NCBI RefSeq assembly: GCF_002067135.1
Contig: NZ_CP020105.1
Location: forward strand, 1,178,001 to 1,242,000
Direction: 5' to 3'
DNA: 64,000 nucleotides
Origin: Spirosoma rigui
GTDB taxonomy: Bacteria > Bacteroidota > Bacteroidia > Cytophagales > Spirosomataceae
Position 1 is the first letter of the stretch, and each line of letters begins with the position of its first letter. Made by a program: the position numbers and the translations under genes. A model generated the notes under the pieces. That model was not told the origin of the DNA. It made no database searches and was given only the letters and a program-made list of their open reading frames with translations. Shown piece by piece: positions 28,907 through 37,265 of the stretch.

Positions 28907-28914
28907 TAAATTTG
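28907..28914 (+). promoter_or_regulatory. -7 element for ruvB
   Basis: TAAATTTG matches TAnnTTTG and lies 70 bp before the ruvB ATG. No good -33 box is seen at 19 bp. Confidence 0.45.
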
Positions 28915-28984
28915 ACGTAAACGACTCGGCCTGATACCCCTTTTTTCAGGGTGCTCAGACGGGATTTTGCATCAACTACAACTC

Positions 28985-30013
28985 ATGCGAAACGACTTAT
29001 TGAAAGGCTCTGGCGAGGGCATGACGGCTACCGATAAGGAGATCGAACGGGCACTGCGCCCGCTTTCGTTTGCCGACTTTACGGGGCAGGCCAAAGTGCT
29101 CGATAACCTCGAGGTTTTTGTTCGGGCGGCTATGCAACGGGGCGACGCGCTGGACCATGTGCTGCTTCACGGCCCACCGGGTCTGGGAAAAACAACCCTG
29201 TCGCACATCGTTGCCAACGAGCTGAACGCGAATATTAAGATGACGTCCGGACCGGTGCTGGACAAGCCCAGTGATCTGGCGGGTCTGCTCACAAACCTGC
29301 AGCCCAACGACGTACTGTTCATCGACGAGATCCACCGGCTCAATCCCATTGTGGAGGAATACCTGTACTCGGCCATGGAAGATTACAAGATCGATATCAT
29401 GCTCGATTCGGGACCGAATGCGCGCACGGTACAGATCAAGCTGAATCCCTTTACGCTGATTGGTGCAACCACCCGGGCGGGTATGCTGACTTCGCCCCTG
29501 CGGGCCCGGTTTGGTATCAGTTGCCGGCTGGAATACTACGATGCCGAACTGCTTACGGGCATCGTTCAGCGGTCGTCGGCTATACTGGGTACGCCCATTG
29601 ACGAGAGCGGGGCTTACGAAATTGCGCGCCGGAGTCGGGGTACACCCCGTATTGCTAATAACCTGCTGCGTCGCACGCGCGATTTTGCGCAGGTGAAGGG
29701 GAACGGCTATATCAACGTCGACATTGCCGAAATTGCTCTGAGTGCGCTGGAGGTGGACCAGAATGGGCTGGATGACATGGACAATCGGATCCTCACGACG
29801 ATCATCGAGAAGTTCAAAGGTGGTCCGGTTGGACTGACAACCATTGCAACGGCCTGCGGTGAAGAGTCCGAGACGATTGAGGAAGTGTACGAGCCGTTTC
29901 TGATCAAGGAAGGATTTTTGAAGCGTACGTCCAGAGGGCGGGAGGCTACCGAGAAAGCGTACATGCACCTGGGTATCGTACCGCATTTTAAAACGGGCGA
30001 GTTGTTCGGCTAA
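28985..30013 (+). CDS. ruvB: Holliday junction helicase RuvB
   Basis: AAA+ motor that, with RuvA, drives branch migration of Holliday junctions in recombination and repair. Visible: the [21 protein letters not shown] opening, Walker [19 protein letters not shown], Walker [13 protein letters not shown], sensor [20 protein letters not shown], sensor [21 protein letters not shown] and the winged-helix C-terminus ending HLGIVPHF. The ATG at 28985 gives 342 aa; the frame reaches an upstream TTG at 28967 that is less likely. No ruvA or ruvC is nearby. Confidence 0.97.
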   Translation: MRNDLLKGSGEGMTATDKEIERALRPLSFADFTGQAKVLDNLEVFVRAAMQRGDALDHVLLHGPPGLGKTTLSHIVANELNANIKMTSGPVLDKPSDLAGLLTNLQPNDVLFIDEIHRLNPIVEEYLYSAMEDYKIDIMLDSGPNARTVQIKLNPFTLIGATTRAGMLTSPLRARFGISCRLEYYDAELLTGIVQRSSAILGTPIDESGAYEIARRSRGTPRIANNLLRRTRDFAQVKGNGYINVDIAEIALSALEVDQNGLDDMDNRILTTIIEKFKGGPVGLTTIATACGEESETIEEVYEPFLIKEGFLKRTSRGREATEKAYMHLGIVPHFKTGELFG

Positions 30014-30024
30014 CCGACACGAAT

Positions 30025-30086
30025 GAAATGAGGCTGGCCCCTGAATCTGACTACCTATGGTCAGATTCAGGGGCCAGCCTCATTTC
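30025..30086. terminator. 27-bp perfect hairpin, bidirectional terminator
   Basis: Arms 30025-30051 and 30060-30086 are perfect inverted repeats around an 8-nt loop, between convergent ruvB and the ArsR gene. The A/T bases at the stem base (AAAT/ATTT) are short, but the stem is exceptionally stable. Confidence 0.75.
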
Positions 30087-30106
30087 GTGGGGTCTATATA
30101 CCAGCG

Positions 30107-30436
30107 TTAGTTAAGAATTTTGCTTTTGTAGATGCACTCAATAATTTCAGCGACGGCAGTGTCTACCAGAAAGTAGTAGATATTCTTGCCACTACGGCGA
30201 ATATCCAGAATCCCTTTGTCACGCATATTGATCAGGTGGTGGGAGATCAGGGACTGCTCGGCGTTTAGATTTTTGTAGATCGTAGACACGTTCAATTCCT
30301 TGTTTTCACTCAGCATCTGAATGATTTTAATACGCAGCGGATGGGCAACCGCTTTGAGGACGTAAGCCGCTTTGTCAATGCGCTTATCGTCGTCCATTAC
30401 TTTGTTCGTCATCATAGTAGTGCAGTTATCAGGCAT
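30107..30436 (-). CDS. ArsR-family winged-helix regulator
   Basis: A 109-aa transcriptional regulator of the ArsR type. The pattern VLKAVAHPLRIKIIQMLSENKELNVSTIYKNL, then EQSLISHHLINMRDKGILDIRRSGKNIYYFL gives a DNA-recognition helix and beta wing. No ArsR ELCVCD-type cysteine pair is present, so metal sensing of the classic kind is unlikely. Its target is not clear; the nearest genes on the strand are the EamA transporter and der/era upstream. The start could also be at one of the in-frame ATGs at 30415, 30412 or 30397. Confidence 0.88.
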   Translation of the reverse strand: MPDNCTTMMTNKVMDDDKRIDKAAYVLKAVAHPLRIKIIQMLSENKELNVSTIYKNLNAEQSLISHHLINMRDKGILDIRRSGKNIYYFLVDTAVAEIIECIYKSKILN

Positions 30437-30603
30437 GTTTAATGAATAAATTTAGATTAATATACGACATATCTTGCTTTCTACTTCGACGCATAGGACG
30501 CTTAATTTATTTAAAGGTAAATTCAAGTTTATACTTAATTACGTAGATAGTTACATATGAAATATTTGTATGCTATTGATAATCAAGGAGTAACTAGTGT
30601 ATA

Positions 30604-31536
30604 CTATTCTGTGGTTGACCTGGCTGGCTTATTTCCACGCCATCCAATGAGAAAAACCCCCGTTAACACAAGCATAGTACCTGAAATTTGCTCCCAACTG
30701 ATGGTTTCATGAAGGACTACAGTTGACAATATGATCGTAAATACAGGTCCAACGCTGCCAATAATTGACGCATTACCTGAGCCAACCCGCTTAATACCTT
30801 CGGCGATCATCAGGGTTGGGATAACAGTCACAAAAACACCCATGCCGAGGCCAAGGCCGTAAACCGGCAGTGGATAGTGGCCAAGCTGTAAGCCATTCTG
30901 AACTGCGCAATGGACAACCGTTGGCACCGTAGCCGCCATCATGGCGTAACAGGTGAAGCGCTGGGAGCCCACGCGGGCAATAACCCGGTCGCTGCCTACC
31001 AGATATACTGCGTAGACAAGCCCACTCAATATGACCCAGAAAGTACCCAGGGAAATATCTTTCTGAACCGTTGCCCCAATGTTACCCACGAAGGCAAGCA
31101 GGATGCCGGCGTAGGTCAGGACAAGGGCCAGCACCTGTAAGCGCGTAACCCGTCGGCCGAAACCAATGGCGTTGAACAGCAGCACGAACGTTGGATAAGT
31201 GAACAGCAGAATTCGTTCAAGGCTGGCGGTAATGTAGACCAGCCCCAAAAAGTTGAACAAACTCGCTGCGTAATATCCCGTAATTCCGAGCAGGAACAGC
31301 GTAGCCCATTGCCGTGCCGTTAGCTCCATGGGTGGCCCTTGTCGCGTCAGCCTGACGGCCAGCGCTACGTAGAATGGTAGCGCGAAAAGCATACGCAGGG
31401 TGAGCAGCGCGATCGAATCGATCGGATATTGATAGGCCAGCTTGATCAGAATTCCTTTGGTGGCAAAGCAGAAGGCCGCCAGGAAAACCAGAAACGCACC
31501 GAGCCAGTAACGTGTGTTGGATGATTGGGAAGACAT
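30604..31536 (-). CDS. EamA/DMT-family transporter
   Basis: Inner-membrane permease of the drug/metabolite transporter superfamily, 310 aa with about ten membrane helices in two EamA repeats (LGAFLVFLAAFCFATKGILIK and LGTFWVILSGLVYAVYLVGS). The second repeat ends with ASIIGSVGPVFTIILSTVVLHE, the typical signature. Its substrate cannot be predicted. I chose the ATG at 31536 since the extra 26 residues upstream overlap the hairpin at 31550-31584. It lies downstream of der but is separated from it by that terminator-like hairpin. Confidence 0.9.
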   Translation of the reverse strand: MSSQSSNTRYWLGAFLVFLAAFCFATKGILIKLAYQYPIDSIALLTLRMLFALPFYVALAVRLTRQGPPMELTARQWATLFLLGITGYYAASLFNFLGLVYITASLERILLFTYPTFVLLFNAIGFGRRVTRLQVLALVLTYAGILLAFVGNIGATVQKDISLGTFWVILSGLVYAVYLVGSDRVIARVGSQRFTCYAMMAATVPTVVHCAVQNGLQLGHYPLPVYGLGLGMGVFVTVIPTLMIAEGIKRVGSGNASIIGSVGPVFTIILSTVVLHETISWEQISGTMLVLTGVFLIGWRGNKPARSTTE

Positions 31537-31549
31537 AGGCCGTAAACGA

Positions 31550-31584
31550 AAACCCTGCCGCGACCGGGACTTCGGGCAGGGTTT
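31550..31584 (-). terminator. Terminator after der
   Basis: On the minus strand AAACCCTGCC and GGCAGGGTTT form a 10-bp stem around a 15-nt loop, followed by a T-rich stretch. A further copy of GGCAGGGTTT lies at 31644-31653 and could form an alternative stem. Confidence 0.65.
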
Positions 31585-31672
31585 CGCGCTGGCTCTTGAG
31601 CTTGGCTCAACCAACGTGTCACATCACCTGAAGCCCCGCCGGCGGCAGGGTTTCAATGTACAAAGACAGATC

Positions 31673-32980
31673 TTATTTCTGTCGGAAAAACACCGTTATC
31701 GGAACCCCGTCAAAGTCAAAATGCTCACGAAGCTTATTTTCCAGAAAACGCTGGTACGCTTCCGGCACGTACTGGGGCAGGTTGCAGAAGAACACGAATG
31801 TTGGTGAAGGCGTAGGCACCTGCAGCATATACTTGATCTTGACAAACTTACCCTTCAGCGACGGTGGCGGATACTTCTCAATCTCCGGCTGCATCGCTTC
31901 GTTTAGCTTGGAGGTCGTAATTTTTTTGCTTTTGTTTTCGTACACCTGCATGGCCTTCTCCATAACCTGGAAAATCCGCTGTTTTTCGTGTACCGAAGCA
32001 AAGATGATGGGCAGGTAGTCGATGGGCATCAGGCGCTGCAGCATTTCTTTCCGCAGTACATCAGCGGTGCGCTGGTCTTTCTCAACGGCGTCCCACTTGT
32101 TAACCATGATGACGACTCCTTTCTTGGCTTTGATGGCCTGGCCAATGATATTCATGTCCTGCGCTTCCATGCCCCGGGTTGCATCGAGCATGATAATGCA
32201 CACATCCGAATCTTCCATCGCTTTCAGCGCCCGCAGGGTCGAGTAAAATTCGATGTTCGAGTCGATGCGGGACTTACGCCGGATACCCGCCGTATCGGTC
32301 AGAATAAAATCCTTACCGTAGGCTTTGTAGCGCGTGTTGATCGCATCGCGGGTGGTACCGGCAATGTTGGTGACAATGCTGCGTTCCTGGCCCGTCAGTA
32401 CGTTCAGGTACGACGATTTACCCACGTTGGGCCGACCCAAAATAGCTATCTTAGGAATACCGGCGTCGGGGTTTTCGATGCCTTCGCTCGGGAAGTGTTT
32501 GATAACCTCGTCCAGCAAATCGCCCGTGCCGGTACCGGTCATGGACGAGATGGGGTAAGGATCGCCCAGTCCCAGGGCATAAAACTCAGCCGCTCCATGC
32601 GCCCGATCGGCCGTTTCGGCTTTGTTGGCTACGACGAATACCGGTTTTTTGGACCGGCGCAGTACGTTGGCAAAATCTTCGTCGAGGCCCGTGATGCCCG
32701 TCTGGGCATCAACAACGAACAGCAGGACCGACGACTCCTGGATGGCGATCTCAACCTGATCGCGGATTGATTCTTCGAATACGTCCTCCGACCCAACGAC
32801 GTAGCCGCCGGTGTCAATAACGGTAAAGTAGTGGGTATTCCATTCGGCGGTGCCGTAATGGCGGTCGCGCGTAACGCCCGACTCGTTATCCATGATGGCC
32901 TGGCGCTGTTCCGTCAACCGGTTAAACAGCGTGGATTTGCCCACATTCGGGCGGCCAACGATTGCAACTATGTTTGCCAT
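31673..32980 (-). CDS. der: Ribosome-assembly GTPase Der (EngA)
   Basis: Essential GTPase for 50S subunit maturation, 435 aa with two tandem G domains and a KH-like C-terminus. G1 motifs are GRPNVGKSTLF (near residue 9) and GRPNVGKSSYLN (near 183). The G3 motifs are DTGG and DTAG, and the G4 motifs are NKAE and NKWD. The C-terminal KH-like part carries FVFFCNLPQYVPEAYQRFLENKLREHF. Era lies 110 bp upstream on the same strand, so both GTPases probably share a transcript, a fitting pairing of large- and small-subunit assembly factors. Confidence 0.97.
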   Translation of the reverse strand: MANIVAIVGRPNVGKSTLFNRLTEQRQAIMDNESGVTRDRHYGTAEWNTHYFTVIDTGGYVVGSEDVFEESIRDQVEIAIQESSVLLFVVDAQTGITGLDEDFANVLRRSKKPVFVVANKAETADRAHGAAEFYALGLGDPYPISSMTGTGTGDLLDEVIKHFPSEGIENPDAGIPKIAILGRPNVGKSSYLNVLTGQERSIVTNIAGTTRDAINTRYKAYGKDFILTDTAGIRRKSRIDSNIEFYSTLRALKAMEDSDVCIIMLDATRGMEAQDMNIIGQAIKAKKGVVIMVNKWDAVEKDQRTADVLRKEMLQRLMPIDYLPIIFASVHEKQRIFQVMEKAMQVYENKSKKITTSKLNEAMQPEIEKYPPPSLKGKFVKIKYMLQVPTPSPTFVFFCNLPQYVPEAYQRFLENKLREHFDFDGVPITVFFRQK

Positions 32981-33090
32981 TTTATAAAGTCATAAAAGTA
33001 GTAAGTCAACCAGATCGTAAAGAATCTCCGCCGGTCTTGTCCAGGGCCAATACCAGGTAAATACCTTACCGCTATGTTTCACTCACCTGC

Positions 33091-34011
33091 TCACTCATCA
33101 TAGCCCAACCGCTTGAGCATACGCTCTTTCTGGCGCCAGTCGGGCTCTACTTTAACGAACTGTTCGAGGTATACTTTCTTGCCGAAGAAGCGTTCGAGTT
33201 CTTCGCGGGCCATGATGCCCGTTTTCTTGATCATTCGGCCACCTTCACCGAGCAGAATAGCACGCTGGGTAGCGCGTTCTACCAGAATTTCCGCCTGCAC
33301 GACAATAATGTCGTCTTTTTCCTTGAACCCCGTTACGACAACCTCGCTGCTGTAGGGCACTTCGGCTTTGTAGTTCAGAAATATTTTCTCGCGGATAATC
33401 TCCGACGCGAAAAACCGTTCGGGTTTATCGGTCAGCTCATCTTTCGGAAAATAAGGTGGGTGTTGCGGCAGCCGGCTGATAAGTTCCTCAAATACCCGGT
33501 CCATATTGAAACCGTTCAGCGCCGAGATGGGTATGATCTCCTGGGCATTGAACCGTTCCTTCCAGTACGCCATTTTCTCCTCCACCTGCTCCTGGGTGGC
33601 CTGGTCGATCTTGTTGATCAGCAGTAGTACAGGTACTTCGGATTTCTGGAGTCGTTCGATGACGTCGTTCTCGTCGTGCTGTTCAAAAATATCCGTTACG
33701 AACAGTACTACGTCGGCATCTTCGATCGAGCCGCGCACAAAACTCATCATGGACTCATGGAGTTTGTAGAGCGGTTTGATAATACCGGGCGTATCGGAGT
33801 AAACGAGTTGAAATTCCTGACCATTATGGACTCCGTTGAGGATACCCATAATGCGGTGGCGGGTGGTTTGGGCTTTGGCCGTGATGATGGATAACCGCTC
33901 GCCAACGAGCTGGTTCATCAGGGTTGATTTGCCGACGTTGGGCTTGCCGACAATACTAACAAAGCCGGCCTTATGATCGGCCGGGAAGTCGATGATTCCT
34001 TGTGTGTTCAT
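33091..34011 (-). CDS. era: Ribosome-assembly GTPase Era
   Basis: GTPase needed for 16S rRNA maturation and 30S assembly, 306 aa. G1 is GKPNVGKSTLMNQLVGE, G2 is TTRHRI, G3 is DTPGI and G4 is NKID. The C-terminal KH domain contains RAILLGEGGRMIKKTGIMAREELERFF and the closing FVKVEPDWRQ. The start ATG at 34011 precedes the host tRNA promoter on the opposite strand by about 100 bp. It is the first gene of an era-der cluster. Confidence 0.97.
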   Translation of the reverse strand: MNTQGIIDFPADHKAGFVSIVGKPNVGKSTLMNQLVGERLSIITAKAQTTRHRIMGILNGVHNGQEFQLVYSDTPGIIKPLYKLHESMMSFVRGSIEDADVVLFVTDIFEQHDENDVIERLQKSEVPVLLLINKIDQATQEQVEEKMAYWKERFNAQEIIPISALNGFNMDRVFEELISRLPQHPPYFPKDELTDKPERFFASEIIREKIFLNYKAEVPYSSEVVVTGFKEKDDIIVVQAEILVERATQRAILLGEGGRMIKKTGIMAREELERFFGKKVYLEQFVKVEPDWRQKERMLKRLGYDE

Positions 34012-34113
34012 ACGTAGGTGATCCCGCTGGCTGATTACCAGTGGCTTTCAAACTAACCGGCTCCTTCAGGAAAACGTTTCCGGGAGCCATTAAAACTTTT
34101 TTTACAAAGGTAC

Positions 34114-34143
34114 TTGTATTTTCCGGAAGTCTTCGTACTTTTG
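34114..34143 (+). promoter_or_regulatory. tRNA promoter
   Basis: TTG at 34114-34116, 19 bp, then TACTTTTG at 34136-34143 is a full match to the Bacteroidota promoter. The mature tRNA begins 13 bp further on. Confidence 0.85.
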
Positions 34144-34155
34144 CAAACCAAACAC

Positions 34156-34228
<73 letters not shown>

Positions 34229-34234
34229 CTAAGT

Positions 34235-34276
34235 AATCGCCTAACATACTATCTATCAGTATGTTAGGCGATTTTT
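34235..34276 (+). terminator. Element-borne terminator behind the tRNA
   Basis: AATCGCCTAACATACT and its exact complement AGTATGTTAGGCGATT surround a 7-nt loop, followed by a T tract. It is inside the element and would terminate the host tRNA transcript after integration. Confidence 0.9.
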
Positions 34277-34340
34277 TCTTGCATTGAAGTACGGGTTTGT
34301 GTACGGAATGGATTTAGACAGAAAATAAAAACTGTTATCT

Positions 34341-34835
34341 ATGAATATCTGGCGGCTGATATCATTCCACGAAGAACATTTGAAATCTCAAATTACTTCC
34401 AACTTCATTGCTGCAGGACGCATTGCTATAGGGTGGGGCCATATCGGCTCTCTTGATGCTTTTGACTCGAAGGAAAGGATAGGAAAGGAGATTAGAACTG
34501 TTTATCCTAATTCAAAGAACTCTAACATAGGTGGGCCAAGCTTGTGGCACATGTATGCGAATATTCAGATTGGAGACCTCATAATTATTGACGCTCAAAA
34601 GAATTGGGACAAGGTCGTTGAAGTCACCAGCGATTATGAATGGAGTAACGCGCAACCTAATATCGCCGGATTTCCTGATTACTTTCACCAGCGGTCCATC
34701 AAGCCTCGTCCTGATATTGATGCGAGCCAACTACTAAAAATAGTTGGTACTAGACCTGCACCAGGGCAATCTCCGCAACTGGTTCTTTTTCACTATGGCG
34801 CATTCAGTCAGGCTTTAATGACTCTGAGGCCTTGA
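34341..34835 (+). CDS. EVE/PUA-like domain protein (tentative)
   Basis: A 164-aa cytoplasmic protein, the first gene inside the element. The N-terminal half (IWRLISF, then GRIAIGWGHIGSL, later YANIQIGDLIIIDA) has the W..G.IGWG and GD.I.V pattern of EVE/PUA-like folds that read modified bases and are often fused to restriction or other defence nucleases. No nuclease motif is present. This is a pattern resemblance, not a proven family. Base composition is AT-rich compared with the host genes on its left, consistent with transfer. Confidence 0.5.
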   Translation: MNIWRLISFHEEHLKSQITSNFIAAGRIAIGWGHIGSLDAFDSKERIGKEIRTVYPNSKNSNIGGPSLWHMYANIQIGDLIIIDAQKNWDKVVEVTSDYEWSNAQPNIAGFPDYFHQRSIKPRPDIDASQLLKIVGTRPAPGQSPQLVLFHYGAFSQALMTLRP

Positions 34836-35610
34836 AGGCAACGCTCATTGTTGTAAACCGTTCTCACCATCTTTTCATTAAAGCCAACCGATTTAGCCAA
34901 CCAACGAGCGCCCCTAGGCCCTCCCCGCTAGAGTTGCAGTATTTTAGTAAAGACAGTTTAATCTGGCTGGTAGCCTTTAGTTTGATAGTCTATCATTGAC
35001 TTAGAGCGGTGTACTTGATATACCCACAACACGATTCTACTGATAATCAGCGATTCACATGACATCGTATGAAAAAACAGTAAGATAGTAAAAAGGGCCC
35101 TCTCGATAGCATCGGGCTAACAATGTAGCTAAGATCTATAGACTATTCTGAAGCGAAAAATTTTTTTAAAGTCCATTCAAGTGTAATTCTTAATATATAA
35201 GAGACTTAATCTTTTGCCTCCGTAATGATTGTCGTCTAAACTAGCGGTCTTTATAGATTCTCTTACTGTTTCATAATCATATTGTCCTTACCCCTGGTGT
35301 TCGTTTTTTTAAGGGTTTACGCCCACTGTCTCACTTGGAATTTACTTCCTAATGTATCAATATCATCCAACCTTGGCTTTTGTAAATTATCTGAATGTTC
35401 GTTTAACTAGCATATAAACGAGACCATCTATTGCTCCCTGTCGGTAATTTTTTGTAGGGCTATGCGTAAAAATGTATTAGATTACAATCAGCTTAGAATT
35501 GGTCTTTTGAGATGTCCAGATACTTGGCATATATTTTATAAGCTCAATAGCTTGTTTGTTAGGTACTTAACTCCTAAATTTGTTTCCCAAATTTTTAGAC
35601 TTGTCCATAT
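34836..35610. other. AT-rich intergenic region, no gene seen
   Basis: About 775 bp without a supportable ORF on either strand, strongly AT-rich. It must contain the promoter of the Fic gene, but no clear TTTG/TAnnTTTG pair is visible. It could hold a small RNA or decayed genes; I see no direct evidence. Confidence 0.5.
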
Positions 35611-36792
35611 ATGAGTGATGTAATGGAGGCTAACTTGACCGAGACATATCGTCATTTATTATTTAAGAGGCACTGGCGGTTAACGGAAAGCTCTGCCTTT
35701 CTTCTTGGTCAGTGTAAAGCCTATGTGGAGGCAATGATCAAAACGCCTATTCTGCCTAAGCACCACGAGCAACTGCTAGGAGTTGCTCTCATCAAAGGCG
35801 CTCAAGCCACAACAGCGATCGAAGGCAATACTTTAAGTGAGAAGGAGATAGAAGACATAGTTGAGGGTAAAAAGCTGCCTCCGAGTAAAGAATACCAGCA
35901 GATAGAAGTAAAGAATATATTGGAAGCATTTAATGAGTTACTTCAAAACGTTGTTGGGAAAAACCAAGTTGGAGTAATTACACCTGAATACGTAAAACAT
36001 TTACATTTATTGGTTGGCAAAGGTTTGGGAGAGCACCTTGACGCAATCCCGGGTCGGTTTCGTCGTGATCGTAGAATTGTCAACAGATATAGATGTCCGG
36101 CTCCTGAGGATGTTGAAATCTTGATAGACAGGTTGTGTGAATGGATAAAAACTGAATTTCATTTTGATAGGGGTCAGTCATTTGAAGACGTTGTTATTCA
36201 GGCAATTGTAACCCACGTATACTTGGAATGGATTCATCCTTTCGGGGATGGAAACGGGAGGACTGGACGTCTCATTGAATTTTATATATTATTGAGAGGA
36301 GGATTACCTGACATCGCATCACATATCTTGTCGAATCACTATAATTTAACACGCTCAGATTATTATCGACAATTAGAGAATGCAGGGCGAAATGCAGATT
36401 TAACAGAATTTATTCAGTATGCCCTGCTAGGTTTTCGTGACGGCTTAAAGCAAACTTTGGAAATTATTCAACAAAGTCAGAAGGAAATAACATGGCAGAA
36501 ATATGTATATGATGTATTCGCCGCAAAGCCGATGAAGAGGAAAGATACGTTTAAGCGCCAAAGAGATTTAATGCTTCAATTACCTATAGAGAAAATAATT
36601 TCGTTACAAGATTTCGCTGAAGAACGGGGTAAACTTGTTGTTAAATACGGAGGCTTTTCGTTAAAAACGCTTAAGAGAGATATTGAAGAATTAAAACAAA
36701 TGCATTTGATTGATGAGATTGATGGCAATTATATTACTGCTACTCATTTCATCAAAGGATCTCAAGCTAGGCAGAGAGAGGTTTGTTGGTAG
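35611..36792 (+). CDS. Fic-family protein (AMPylase-like)
   Basis: A 393-aa protein with the full Fic core HPFGDGNGRTGR (residues 209-220), including the catalytic His and the Glu/Asp-Gly-Asn anion site. Fic enzymes usually transfer AMP from ATP to Ser, Thr or Tyr of a target. TTAIEGN (67-73) fits the inhibitory (S/T)xxxE(G/N) helix, placing it in the class whose own N-terminus blocks ATP orientation (class II), so no separate antitoxin is needed, and none is seen. The C-terminal 90 residues form a winged helix-turn-helix. Possible roles are regulation or defence. AT-rich codon use suggests transfer. Confidence 0.9.
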   Translation: MSDVMEANLTETYRHLLFKRHWRLTESSAFLLGQCKAYVEAMIKTPILPKHHEQLLGVALIKGAQATTAIEGNTLSEKEIEDIVEGKKLPPSKEYQQIEVKNILEAFNELLQNVVGKNQVGVITPEYVKHLHLLVGKGLGEHLDAIPGRFRRDRRIVNRYRCPAPEDVEILIDRLCEWIKTEFHFDRGQSFEDVVIQAIVTHVYLEWIHPFGDGNGRTGRLIEFYILLRGGLPDIASHILSNHYNLTRSDYYRQLENAGRNADLTEFIQYALLGFRDGLKQTLEIIQQSQKEITWQKYVYDVFAAKPMKRKDTFKRQRDLMLQLPIEKIISLQDFAEERGKLVVKYGGFSLKTLKRDIEELKQMHLIDEIDGNYITATHFIKGSQARQREVCW

Positions 36793-36935
36793 TTCACTTG
36801 CTGCCTTATAAACAAACATGCAATAACAACGTTCAATTGCAATTAATTTTAGAGAGGGTCAGTACAAGAAAGGTATTTGACATTTTCATCTGTTATTTAA
36901 ATCTTTAAGTTGATCTGTTCAATTATCTATAAACG

Positions 36936-36970
36936 AAAACCGCCCAATTTGTTAAGTTGGGCGGTTTTCT
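36936..36970. terminator. Bidirectional terminator
   Basis: AAAACCGCCCAA and TTGGGCGGTTTT form a perfect 12-bp stem around a 9-nt loop, with A and T tracts at the base. It separates the Fic gene from the convergent small ORF and Ntn-hydrolase operon. Confidence 0.9.
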
Positions 36971-36996
36971 ATATTATCACTAATGCTTGTATAGAA

Positions 36997-37215
36997 TTAG
37001 TGTTTAGTTAATTGTGGAAAAGCTTTCTCTAATTCTTTCTTAAGTACATGTGCCATCCGTTTTTCAATGATAGCTGCTGCTTCTTCAGTCTTAGTCGTTT
37101 TACTAAGTTCTGCATCAACGGAAACGCGGTGCGAAGTAAAGTTGCTCATTTTAGATGTAGTATCGAGTTCCGAACTACTAGCGAAGCTATAGTTGTGAGT
37201 TGAGAGACGGTTCAT
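36997..37215 (-). CDS. Small protein downstream of Ntn hydrolase
   Basis: A 72-aa protein that I do not recognise. The N-terminal half is Ser/Thr-rich and probably disordered. The C-terminal half (EEAAAIIEKRMAHVLKKELEKAFPQL) is an amphipathic helix. It begins 50 bp after the stop of the proteasome-like gene and ends before a strong terminator, so the two are probably one operon. It may be a substrate, inhibitor or adaptor of the hydrolase (speculation). Confidence 0.65.
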   Translation of the reverse strand: MNRLSTHNYSFASSSELDTTSKMSNFTSHRVSVDAELSKTTKTEEAAAIIEKRMAHVLKKELEKAFPQLTKH

Positions 37216-37265
37216 ACATGATATGGCTATAGGTTTAATGACAACGTAAGATTAAGGGTAAAATT

